NCBI GenBank assembly: GCA_963969495.1
Contig: OZ018326.1
Coordinates: 147,899,806 to 147,963,805 of the forward strand
Origin: Ceratothoa steindachneri
Lineage: Eukaryota > Arthropoda > Malacostraca > Isopoda > Cymothoidae
Length of the DNA stretch: 64,000 bases
Direction: 5' to 3'
A model generated the notes under the pieces. That model searched no databases. It was given only the letters and a program-made list of their open reading frames with translations, and had not been told where the DNA came from. Positions 1 through 9,679 of this stretch are shown piece by piece (the first letter of the stretch is position 1; every line of letters starts with the position of its first letter). The position numbers were made by a program, and so were the translations under genes.

Positions 1-452
1 TGTAAAGCGTGTGGCAGAGGAGTGGGAAGCAGTTCTATTCTTCCACTCAGTGTGGAAAGTAGTGGCATAAGAGCTGCTTTGGACTTCAAAGAATCATGGG
101 AGTGAGAAACATTGTATGCCCTGGGTGCTGCACAACACCAAATGAGAACGGAGTCGCAAATGACTGGAATGATGGTGGGGAAATGCTTGAGGTGGTGAGC
201 CAACTCTGCTACCTCGAAGATATACAAGATAGTGAAGCTGGATTGGAATAAGGTGTTCTTGCAAGAATAGCATTTGCCTGGAATAAATGGAAAAAGGTAT
301 CAGGATTACTGGTGAACCGAGACATTCCTTAGAAGATGAGAAGCTTGGTATATGTAGCATGTGTACGAGCAGCTCAATTTTATTGTGCTGAAAATTGTCC
401 CTTAACAGAAAGACTAATGTGCGTGTTGAAAGTATCAATAGTGCCTAACTAA
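1..452 (+). pseudogene. Non-LTR retrotransposon reverse transcriptase, C-terminal remnant
   Basis: One forward frame (third frame of the window) reads like the end of a LINE polymerase. It starts near a zinc-finger-like CKACGRGVGSSSI segment (in another frame, positions 1-42), followed by LEVVSQLCYLEDIQDSEAG, then GVLARIAFAWNKWKKVSGLL, LVYVACVRAAQFYCAENCPL and TERLMCVL. This matches the conserved CYLGD ... ARI..AW.K ... YxxCVRxAxLxGSETW.L pattern found after the palm domain in a widespread LINE family. In-frame stops lie at 249-251 and 330-332, a further stop near 58-60, and a frame change near the finger, so it is a dead copy. The 5' part lies outside the window. The clade is not certain. 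Confidence 0.7.
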
Positions 453-1499
453 TGTAAAGCGTTATATATTAAATTAATCAACCAAATTTACTTGGATTTA
501 ACGTCATAATAACACAATTATGCGTTAATTCACCGAATATATAATTTTATAAAATCCTGTGATTGTGACGGTTTTAAATATGCAAAACATTCGAATACAT
601 TTTTAAAATTTGAGACACAAAGCGTCAATTTATATTCACAATGACTCGTGTACATACATATATATTTTGATTTGCTTGAACACTATTCTCAGTTAGACTT
701 GTTAAATATTTTTCTTGAAATATAACTAGAAATTGTTCTCCTATATTTATGAAGTCTTTTGGAATTAACGAGATATTCTGTCTATAGTAATCGTTTTGAG
801 AATATAGATGCAAGAAGGAAATTGTTTTGATGTTTTCATTCACCCAGATAAGAAAACTAGCATTCTTAATGTATATATATCACACTTTTGAATATTACAT
901 TAATTTTTTTTCTCATGCTAGAGTATAAACTTGCCGCTGATAAAAAAAGTATGCTTAGTTAATGAGTGATTTCGTATTAGAATTAAAAGCAATCTTATGT
1001 AGATGCGACTGAGAATAAAACTTTCGAAAATACGATAAAATAAAATGAAACAGCCATGCATAAATTTTAATCAATTTTCTAAGATTCAATATTTGTAATT
1101 TTTTTTTGTTTTAAAAAGCTCATAACAATGGATAATATATTTATTTTTCTGAACTAAACAATTTTGACTTTTTGACACCAAAGTAATTCAGAAACTGCTT
1201 TGGAAGAATAGATAGAGAATTTTGATCGTTTAGAAAAAAATATTTTGGATAAATTTTAATCACTATTTAGAGAAAAAAGTATCACTCTAAAGAAAAGCTT
1301 TCGAATGAACAACGATACAAAATATAGAGTAAGGGTTGAAACCTTTTGAAAATAAACGTTATTATATGATGTTTTGGATATATTTTTAGAATGGGATTTT
1401 TGGGCAGGGCTTAGTTAATGAGTAACGTGTTATGTTTTTGCAGTTTTCTAAAATCAGGGTACAATGATCATCACTTTACTAACTCTAAAATTTAAGAAG
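453..1499. other. AT-rich stretch without recognised gene
   Basis: No open frame with recognisable protein content, no RNA gene and no clear repeat edge were seen. The end of the stretch (from about 1370) may already belong to the unclassified repeat that follows. Confidence 0.5.
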
Positions 1500-1925
1500 C
1501 GGATTTTTTGGAGTATATGAATAATAATTTCATCTTAGTTTGGTTATGACTGATGTTTTTTATCAAATTTATTCATTAATAATTCGTTTATAATATCAAA
1601 ATTAAACTAGTGAAGTTCAAAAATAAATATAAGTATCGAAATTTTATGAATATTTTAAAACCCAAAGAATTACAAATGATGAAGTTAATAAAATTTATTT
1701 TTATATATCTTCTATAACTATATTTTAGCAACGTGATATTTTGAAAAGGGGGGGAGATTTAGTTTAGAGTTCGTTTTTAAAATGATTATAATTGGCGATG
1801 TTTAGAAAATTTGGAAAAAATAACCATGGTTTCTTCTTTTAGTTTTTAAATTTTAATCGTAGTAGAGAAGCACAAGCTTTCCCCTTAGGGGGGGAGTAGC
1901 GAAACCATTGCCTGGTTATTATTAT
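1500..1925. repeat. Unclassified interspersed repeat, copy A
   Basis: This stretch aligns by eye with the split copy at 4510-4990 and 8800-9015. Shared landmarks in the same order are CTAACTCTAAAATTTAAGAAG, AATAATAATTTCATCTTAGT, a TATAATATCAAAA segment, TTTTAGCAACGTGATATTTT, and the closing GAAGCACAAG ... GCGAAACCATTGCCTGG. No coding capacity or terminal repeat was recognised, so the class is unknown. It could be an old non-autonomous element. Confidence 0.65.
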
Positions 1926-2089
1926 AATTGGTGAATTTTATAAAATATTTATCGAATTTATTTAAAATAGATTTTAAATTTTAATCTTTATCAGGAGGAA
2001 ATATCTACGAGCACCTAAAAGCGATCAGAGCTAAATGACGCGTCGAGAAGCCGCTCCTTTTGTGCCTAACAATATATTTTAAGAACAGG

Positions 2090-2680
2090 AAATTTGGGAT
2101 GAATTAAACATAAAGGAATGTAAGAGGAGAAGAACAAGAAGAATAAAGGTAGGTTAATAATAAGACAAGGAAGGTGAGGAAGTTGAGAGGAAGATGAATG
2201 AGGAAAGAAGAAGGAGAAGATAAGAAAGAAGTGAAAAAAGAAGAATAGGAGAAGCAGAAGAAGTTTAAGAAAAGAATGAAGATAAGAAGAAGAATAGGAA
2301 TAGGAAGAGTAGGAGAGGAAGAAGAGATGGGAGAAGAAGAGGAAGAAAAGTAGAGAAGGAGGGGTGGAATAGGAGAAGCATAGAATATGTAGGATGAAGA
2401 AAAGAAGAAGAAGGAAGAGAATAAATAAGAGTTGAGAATGAAAGGATTAGTAAATGGTTAAGAGAAAGAATGAAACGAAACGAAGAAGAAAGGAGGCAGA
2501 GGAGAAAAAGAGGTGGGAGACAAAAGAAAAATCGAAATAAAAGAGACGTAAGAGAATAAATAGCATTAGGAAGAGAAAAGGAATAGAAGGGAGGGGAGAA
2601 GAAGCATCGAAATGAAGAACATAAGAAGATGGAGAGGAGAATAATAATAATAGGAAGAAGAATGTGAAGAAAAATAAGGC
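2090..2680 (+). repeat. Long purine-only (GA-rich) tract
   Basis: For almost 600 bases the plus strand is almost purely A and G, built from irregular GAA, GAAGA, AGGA and GGAGAA units, with scattered T and very few C. It is not a clean microsatellite. Strand asymmetry of this length is compatible with triplex-forming DNA or with an old expanded (GAA)n tail. No coding role is suggested. Confidence 0.85.
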
Positions 2681-3811
2681 GGCTAAAAATTTACAGAATT
2701 CTCGGTTGTTAAAAGAAAGAAATTCAAAATTAATTAATTTTCTTTGGACGTTGGTTAATAATTAATAAATAAAGTATTTATTATACTTTTTCGTGGCTTT
2801 AGTCAGCGTAGTGATGCACAAGCTGGGGCGTAGCCAGGGCTTGGTTATGGTTTTATGGATGATGGTTCCATTGATATTTGGATAAACGCATGCTTCAATT
2901 CGATTTTTGTAAACTGCGGAATAATTAGTGAGGATGAGGTAAGGGATATTTAGTTAGTTAGTTTGTTAGTTAGTCAGCGCTAATCCTTTCATGATACTGG
3001 AAGGATCCCCGACCGGATAATAGAAAATTTCTATAAAGTCAGTATGACAATCGCTGGCCGACCCGAGGGACCCAGGGCCAGTCCTCTTTTAGGGAGAGAT
3101 GCCAAGAAGTTGTTGTTATAGCTGTCCTTCGAATACGAAGACGATTCAAGCTTCACTCGATGAAAATAGAGATGACGCTATTGGTAAGATAATAAAGGAT
3201 TACTGAAGGGATGAGTGTGTGAAGGGGATTATGAATGAAAGAGAGAGTCAGAGAGATGAGAAAAGAAAAAGATGAAAGATAAGTTAAGCTATGCTTGCGC
3301 ACTAAGTGGATCAATGTGGAGAAGGGCTTGCGCTTGGCCAATCTCTACAGCCTAGCCTCACACAACCCCGAATGACAAAGCTGTGAGTGTGGTGCCACAT
3401 TGGATAGCTTTCGAAAAACAGGATGTCCGGCAGACCTCTGAAAACTCTCTCAGTCAATAGTCGCCCTGATTACCTCTTGCCACCATCAATTCTGTACCAA
3501 GAAGTATTGTGTTTTGACACCAAACAGCGTTCAGGTGGAAGCCTTCGTCACCTCGGGAGAGAGGGACCAGCTTCGAATCAGGGGTATGTGGATAAAGATA
3601 CTAATCAACAGGATTCCTTGGAACAAATTGTGTCTGTCTATTGTGCTATGAAAGCGGGAGAGGAAAGGAAGCAATATTGTAAAGAATGTTGTGATTGGCT
3701 ATGTTTCAGGTGAGAGGTGAAAGATCCACCCACCCGAAAACGGGGTGAGCATAACGCGGCCACCAATAGATAGCCAGATCTCTACGTGTGCTGACGTTTT
3801 TGTACGCTCAT
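2681..3811. other. Unassigned moderately GC-rich stretch
   Basis: It includes a short GTTA/GTTAGTTT run near 2950-2975 and a block with CGACCCGAGGGACCCAGGGCC near 3059-3080. A 96-codon open frame on the plus strand (3423-3713) has no recognisable domain. It may be the body of the tRNA-like SINE that begins at about 3890 on the minus strand, or another old element. Confidence 0.35.
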
Positions 3812-3890
3812 GCCGGCATTTGGATCAAACCCGGTAGCGAGACGTTGGAAGTCCACCTCTGTATCCACTGGCTGTGTCGGGGCAACAAGA
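3812..3890 (-). repeat. tRNA-like SINE head
   Basis: Read on the minus strand, the order is D-arm-like AGCCAGTGGATACAGAGG, an anticodon-arm-like TGGACTTCCAACGTCT whose seven-base loop TTCCAAC would carry CCA, and a T-arm-like CCGGGTTTGATCC (B box near 3822-3832). Spacing fits a tRNA-derived RNA polymerase III promoter. There is no intact acceptor stem, so a SINE or tRNA pseudogene is more likely than a working tRNA. The SINE body would run towards lower coordinates. Confidence 0.5.
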
Positions 3891-4423
3891 CGTACGCTTT
3901 TCTCCAGCTTCATGCGGCATATGGATAGATCTCAGAGAATCTTTGAAAATCTGATCCATCCGCAATTCAAAACTATCCATCACAATGTGGTTCTAGGGAT
4001 ACTCTCGATAACTTCATGATGCTTAATGCGGTAGAGACAATTTATGCGAAAAAACTCCAACCCAGTCTAAATAATAACTCATTATATGTTCCATTAAATA
4101 TAGTCACTTATTAACAAACAAGTTATTTTGTCAAGAAACTTTGTTGTTTTGCAAAAGTAAAATTCACTTCTAAATATTTTGATATTTTGTATATATATTT
4201 CATGGTTGGTTTTCCTCTCAAAATTTCGAAGTTATTCAATTCGTTTCGATTTTGATATTAATGTTTCACGGTTTTTGCTATTTTTGCATGTGTTAAAAAC
4301 TTTCTATGTATATATTTAATCTATATTTGTTAAAATACTGAATCGTTTACATAAATGTTACGAAGCATCTTTGGTTCTTTTCTGGTTGTCCTGTATATAC
4401 TTCGCCTGAAATTCGTTCACCAC

Positions 4424-4426
<3 letters not shown>

Positions 4427-4505
<79 letters not shown>
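4427..4505. repeat. (TA)n microsatellite
   Basis: About 79 bases of nearly perfect alternating TA, just before the start of repeat copy B. Perfectly self-complementary, so able to extrude a cruciform. Confidence 0.97.
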
Positions 4506-4508
<3 letters not shown>

Positions 4509-4509
4509 T

Positions 4510-4990
4510 CATCATTATCACTAACTCTATAATTTAAGAAGTGGATTTTTTTGAGTATTTTAATAATAATTTCATCTTAGTCTGGTTATATCTTATGTTT
4601 TTTTATCAGAGTTATTTCTAATAAGTCTTTTATAATATCAAAAAACAAAAGGTTTAGTTCAGAAATAAATATAAGTATCGGAATTTTGTAAATTTTTCAA
4701 AACACAATGAATTACAAATAGTGAAGTTCCGAAAATGTATTTTTATATAACTTTATCCATAACCAGATTTTTTAAAGGTTTGAATAAGATTTTGTCTTTT
4801 AGTTCGGTTGTGACCTAAGTAGATTTAATTTTTTTATCAAAGATATTTCGAATAATTCATTCATAATATAAAAAAATAAAATGGTAAAGTTCAGAATTAA
4901 ATATAAACATCGAATTTTGGTGACTTTTCAAAACTAAAAGAATTACAAATGGTGAAGTTCAGAAAATTTATTAAAATTTTGGCATGGAAA
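4510..4990. repeat. Unclassified interspersed repeat, copy B, left part
   Basis: It aligns with copy A (1480-1720): CACTAACTCTATAATTTAAG, AATAATAATTTCATCTTAGT, AAATAAATATAAGTATCG and GAATTACAAATAGTGAAGTT occur in the same order. Inside it the AATTACAAATGGTGAAGTTC motif is repeated near 4690 and 4940, so this copy carries an internal duplication of about 250 bases. The continuation is found beyond the CR1-like insertions, at 8800-9015. Confidence 0.65.
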
Positions 4991-5059
4991 TTATTATAGC
5001 AAATTTAGATGGAGAAAAGAAAAAAGAATCATGACAGGCCGTAGGACACAGACCGAAGA

Positions 5060-7107
5060 AAAAGAAGAAGAAAAACTACAAAACTACAGAACTACAGAAT
5101 CTAGGACCAGCAAAGACCCTAAAGTCCGCTTGAGCTAGTCCGCTACACTAAATCCATAACTACGATACACACTTATCTACGAGTGTATCTCTAACATGCT
5201 ATATATTTATTTTTATATTATTATTTTTTTTATCTATTTTTTTTAAATATATGATCTACTGTACACACTTATCTACATTTGTACATTGTCATGCATATTA
5301 ACTACTTCAGCCTAAGGGTGGGGGGTGATAGAAAGTTTTTATTCTCAACTTCTGCAGCTCTCAACTGCTAGTGGTGAAAATCTAATTTTAGGATAGTAAT
5401 GCTATTTATAGGATAGGTGGAAAAGAAAATGGATATCTAAACTACACATTCAAGAGAAATCGCTGGCATCATTTTTATTCATCATTTTTACTCGTTGTTC
5501 CTCCGCTCTAAACTCCTTTTGCAAGGGACGTTTTTATTTACTGTGCTCAGACTACGTTATATTTATACTATTTAAGTGCACGTCGAGACGGTTTTTAAAC
5601 ATATTCACCGACGTACTATCTACTACGTGGGTGGGCAGCCTATTCCTAATTTGAGTAATTTTAAACGTAAAATAGTTTTGGGCTATACTAGTGTTAAATT
5701 GCTTGTTCACTAAATTTAATCCGTGTTGGCGAGTGTTTCCCCTATGATCCAATTCGAACAAATTCCTATAATCAACGCTTAAAAATCCTTTCAATATTTT
5801 AAATACTTCTATTAGCTGGCCACGTAATCTTCTGCCTTCGAGAGATGTCCAATATAATGCCCTGAGTTTTTCCTCGTACGGCCTGTTTCTCAGTTCGGGA
5901 ATTAATTTTGTAGCCCTACGCTGCACTCTTTCTAATTGCGCGATATCTTTGTTTAAGTATGGAGCCCAAAATTGAACCGCGTATCCGAGCAGTGGACGCA
6001 CAAGTGATTTATAGAACGGTAAAATTACATCTTTGGATTTGAACGTGAAATTACGCGCGATATAACCCATCACACGATTTGCTTTTTTACATGCATCCGC
6101 GCATTGTTTCGTGACTTTGAAGTCATCCGAGACTAAAACTCCCAGGTCTTTTACGAATTTAACCAAGTCGAGGACGTCGCCTTTCATAGTATACTCTACC
6201 CTTAAATTACGGCAACCCAAATGCATCACCTTGCATTTACTTCAATTAAACTGCATTTGCCACTTATCCGCTCATCTGACAATCATGTTTAGGTCCTTTT
6301 GTAATTTATCTACATCCGATCTTACATAGACACGGTTGCCCAGCTTCGTGTCGTCAGCAAATTTAGAAATCGTACTAAATACGCCATTATCCAAATCGTT
6401 TATATATATTAGAAACAATAATGGGCCAAGCACCGAGCCTTATGGCACTCCACTACTGACGTTGACCCAATCAGAACATTCACCATTTAAAACTACTCGA
6501 TGCGAACGATCCTTCAGCCAATTTCTAATCCAATTTAATATCTTACCCTTCACACCGATTGCTTTAACTTTCATTAATAATCTCTCGTGCGGAACAGTGT
6601 CAAACGCCTTTTTAAAGTCTAGTTAGTATACATCTACAGCCTTGCTTTCGACGTAAACGCAAATCATTTTATGGAAGAATTCCAGCAAATTTGTCAAGCA
6701 CGATCTCGCCCGCCTAAACCCATGTTGGGAATCTTTAATCAGATTATTTAGACGAGATGGCTCACTATTCTATCTGTAATTACTGATTCTAAAAGCTTTC
6801 CAACTACCGAAGTTAGACTAATAGGACAAAAATTCGTTCCTTCATATCTATTCCCATTCTTAAATATTGGTGTAACGTTTGCACGCTTGAAGTCTAAAGG
6901 GACAACGCCATCTTTTAATGAGCGATTGAAAATTGCACGCAACGGCTTCGCAAGCTCATTCTTAAGATCTTTTAAATGAGTGGGGTAAATGCCATCGGGT
7001 CCGAGTGATTTCTACTTTTTCATCAGGTTAATATATTTAAGAATTTTCTCTTCATTAACTGTTATATCGGATATGCAAATATCACTATTATGTACTTCTT
7101 CAACTAA
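5060..7107 (-). mobile_element. CR1-like LINE, 5'-truncated copy 1
   Basis: A non-LTR retrotransposon fragment on the minus strand: reverse transcriptase from about 7107 down to the end of coding at about 5552, then a 3' UTR ending ...GATTCTGTAGTTCTGTAGTTTT and a (TTC)n-like tail (5060-5076, seen as GAA on the plus strand). The 3' UTR matches copy 2 over several hundred bases, including TGTACACATGTAGATAAG-like segments. The 5' end abuts the GAA tail of copy 2 directly, so the two copies are head-to-tail. Confidence 0.85.
5552..7107 (-). pseudogene. CR1-like LINE reverse transcriptase, copy 1 (broken)
   Basis: Reading down the minus strand one meets GPDGIYP, ANVTPIFKNGNRYEGTNF, PISLTSVVGKLLES (fingers), DFKKAFDTV (motif A), SSGVP-stop-GSVLGPLLF (motif B), SKFADDTKLGN (catalytic motif C, intact), KCKVMHLG, LVRPLLGYAVQFWAPYL and ERVQRRATKLIPELRN (thumb and C-terminus), as in CR1/L2-type polymerases. 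In-frame stops fall at 7012-7014, 6623-6625, 6440-6442 (the Gln of the PQG motif) and 6242-6244, with one frame change near 6748. The endonuclease domain is missing through 5' truncation. The last 225 codons (5552-6229) are open. Not functional. Confidence 0.85.
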
Positions 7108-8523
7108 GAAGAAGAAGAAGAAGAACTACAGAACTACAGAATCTAGGACCAGCAAAGACCCTAAGGTCCGCTCGAGGCTAGTCCGCTACACTAAATCAAA
7201 AACTACGATACACCCTTATCTACGAGTGTATCTCTAACATGCTATTTTTTTTATTATTTTTTTTTTTTAATGCTATCTACTGTACACACTTATCTACATG
7301 TGTACATTATCGTGCAATTTTAACTAATCAAACTAGGGGTCGGGGAAGATAGAAAGTTTTTCTTCTCATCTTCCGCAGCCACTCGACTGATAGTGTTGAA
7401 AAGCTAATTTAGGGATAGAGATTATTTATAGGATAGGCGGAAAAGAAATGGGACATCTAAGCTACACATGCAGAGAATCGCTGGCATCATTTTTAGTCAT
7501 CATAATTTCATATCCTTAAACCTCCGCTCCAAACTCTCTCTCTGCAAGGACATTTAAATTCACAGTGCTCAACTACGTTATATTTAAACTATTCAAATGC
7601 ACGTCGAGACAATTTTTGAACATATTAACCGAAGTGCTATCTACTACGTGGGTGGGCAGCCGATTCCAATTTTGAGTAACTTAAAATGTAAAATAGTCTT
7701 GGGCTATACTAGTGTTAAAACGCTTGTTCACTAATTTTAACCCGTGCTGACGAGTATTTCCCCTATGATCCAGTTCGAACAGATTGCGAAAGTCAACGTT
7801 TGAGAAACCCTTTAGTATTTTAAATACTTCTATTAGCTGGCCACGTAATCTTCTGCGTTCTAGCGATGGCAAATCTAAAGCCCTGAGCCTTTCCTCGTAT
7901 GATCTATTCCTCAGCTCTGGAATTAATATCGTAGCCCTACGCTGCACTCTTTCTAATTGCGCGATATCTTTCATTAAATATGGAGCCCAAAATTGAACAG
8001 CGTATTCGAGAAGTGGCCGCACAAGGGATTTATATAAAGGTAAAATTACATCCTTAGATTTGAAGGTGAAATTACGCGCGATATAACCCAAAACGCGATT
8101 TGCTTTTTTACACGCATTCGCGCATTGCTTCGAGAATTTAAAATCGTCTGAGACTAATACTCCCAAGTCTTTTTCTAATTTAACCGCGTCGAGGACTTGG
8201 CCTTTCATGGTATATTCTACTCTTAAATTATAGCAACCCAAGTGCATTACCTTGCATTTGCTTAAATTAAATTCCATTTGCCACTTGTCCGCCCAATTGG
8301 CAATCGAGTTTAGGTCCCCCTGCAATTTATCGACATCCGCTCTTACATAGGCACGATTGCCCAGCTTCGTGTCGTCCGCAAATTTCGAAATCCGACTAAG
8401 TATGCCTTTATCTAAATCGTTAATATAAATTAAAAACAGTAAAGGGCCTAAAACAGAGCCCTGCGGTACCCCACTACTAACGCTGGCCCAATCTGAACAT
8501 TCCCCATTTATTACCACCCACTG
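7108..8523 (-). mobile_element. CR1-like LINE, 5'-truncated copy 2
   Basis: Second, shorter fragment of the same family in the same orientation. Coding runs from about 8523 to 7573, followed by a 3' UTR to about 7127 and a (GAA)n tail on the plus strand at 7108-7126. Its 5' end at 8523 abuts another GAA/GAT-rich array. The 3' UTR closely matches copy 1, including the CTAGGACCAGCAAAGACCCT segment. Confidence 0.87.
7573..8523 (-). pseudogene. CR1-like LINE reverse transcriptase, copy 2 (one stop, 5' truncated)
   Basis: Open from the 5' truncation to 7684. Motifs in order: GECSDW, SSGVPQGSVLGPLLF (motif B intact), SKFADDTKLGN (motif C), NWADKWQMEFNLSKCKVMHL, KDLGVLVSDDF, LVRPLLEYAVQFWAPYL, LERVQRRATILIPELRN and LERRRLRGQLIEVFKILKG. 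A single TAA at 7681-7683 interrupts the frame; beyond it the reading continues VTQNWNRLPTHVVDSTSVNM to a stop at 7573-7575, as in copy 1. Endonuclease and the first reverse-transcriptase motifs are absent. This copy is clearly younger than copy 1. Confidence 0.88.
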
Positions 8524-8524
8524 C

Positions 8525-8672
8525 GAGAAGAAGAAGAAGAAGTATAAGAAGAAGAAGATGAAGAAGATGAAGAAGATGAAGATGATAAAAATGAAGATGA
8601 TGATGAAGATGAAGATAAATATGAAGATGAAGACTAAGATGAAGATGAAGAAGAAGAAAAAAAGGGTGTGCA
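8525..8672 (+). repeat. (GAA/GAT)n imperfect microsatellite
   Basis: Runs of GAAGAAGAA pass into GATGAAGAAGATGAA units. The array starts one or two bases after the 5' end of CR1-like copy 2, consistent with that copy having inserted at a pre-existing array or at the tail of an earlier copy. Confidence 0.9.
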
Positions 8673-8799
8673 GGGTGTTAAAATTAAGAGTCTATAAAGG
8701 GGACTAAAAAAGGCGGTTAAGATTAGCAAATAAGGCCGTAGGCGACACCCCCGCAGGGTTGACGGGGAAACCATGCTCTTCCTGTTAAGGAAGAGAACA

Positions 8800-9015
8800 G
8801 CGGCTTGTTACTATATTTTAGCAAAGTGATATTTTAAAAGGGATCAAGTTTAGTTTAGAATTCCTGTTTCAAATTATTATAATTGGCGAATTTCAGAAAA
8901 TTTATAAAAATTTAACCATGGCTGCTTTTTTATAGATTTAAAATTTTGATCTTAGTAGCGAAGCACAAGATACCCTTGTAGGTTAGAGTGGCGAAGCCAT
9001 TGCCTGGTATACAAA
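8800..9015. repeat. Unclassified interspersed repeat, copy B, right part
   Basis: It continues the alignment with copy A (1720-1920): ACTATATTTTAGCAAAGTGA, AATTATTATAATTGGCGAAT, AACCATGG and the end GAAGCACAAGATACCCTTGT ... GGCGAAGCCATTGCCTGG. About 3.8 kb of CR1-like sequence, GAA repeats and a short GC-richer spacer (8690-8795) separate it from its left part. Confidence 0.65.
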
Positions 9016-9679
9016 TATATATATACATTCGGGTGTTTCACTACCTGGGCTAAAAAAATGAAATGTGTTGAAAGTTGTCAGCACGGATGTCCCCTTCTTT
9101 CTTATGACCCATAAATACTTTATGCAAAGAAATCATTTGATTCGTCAATATTTACTGGTCGTACAGATTGACAAGATTCCAGATTTTAAGGGAAAATTTT
9201 AAAAAATCAATTAGATAAGAAGACAAAAAATTGCGACCAACGGTATTTAACTGAAAATTACCAAACAAAGTTGTGAAAAATTCCAAGGGGGCACCAGAAA
9301 TGCACAACAATTCTGTAAGTAGAGCAGGGCATTCAAGTCGTTAGTGGATGAGGCTCAAGGAGCAGGAGGGAGCTTAGCGACCACTCCAGCTTTATTATCT
9401 TAACGATCTTGCGGGTATGATGAACAACTTCAAGGAGGAACTGCTTTTGCTGCTGTGCTTTGATTCAGTCTTGGAGTCTTTGGATCAGTTACACTCCTTT
9501 CTGTGCTGTATCATTGGCGGCATGCTCGCCTCGGACGGTGGCTCGAGTTATTGGATCCTATAGAACATGTTACTGGTTCTGGGTAGTGAGCATCCTCCCA
9601 TCGAAGACCATAAAGACCGTCAGGGAAAGTGAAGTTCATCTTTTCAAGTTTCTTGAGTGCTTTCGAGGTTGCTGGACGG
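9016..9679. other. Short spacer and possible 3' part of the degenerate gene
   Basis: A short (TA)n-like run (9006-9022) opens the stretch. From about 9300 the sequence becomes GC-richer and may be the decayed 3' end of the minus-strand gene at 9680-11440. No separate gene is supported. Confidence 0.4.

Noticed and set aside
4355..4537. Open frames made of Tyr-Ile repeats, also at 11420-11623, 14596-14808, 24274-24480 and 49859-50041
   Set aside because: They are translations of (TA)n tracts, which contain no stop in two frames.
6111..6626. Plus-strand open frames opposite the CR1-like reverse transcriptase
   Set aside because: Shadows of the minus-strand coding sequence.
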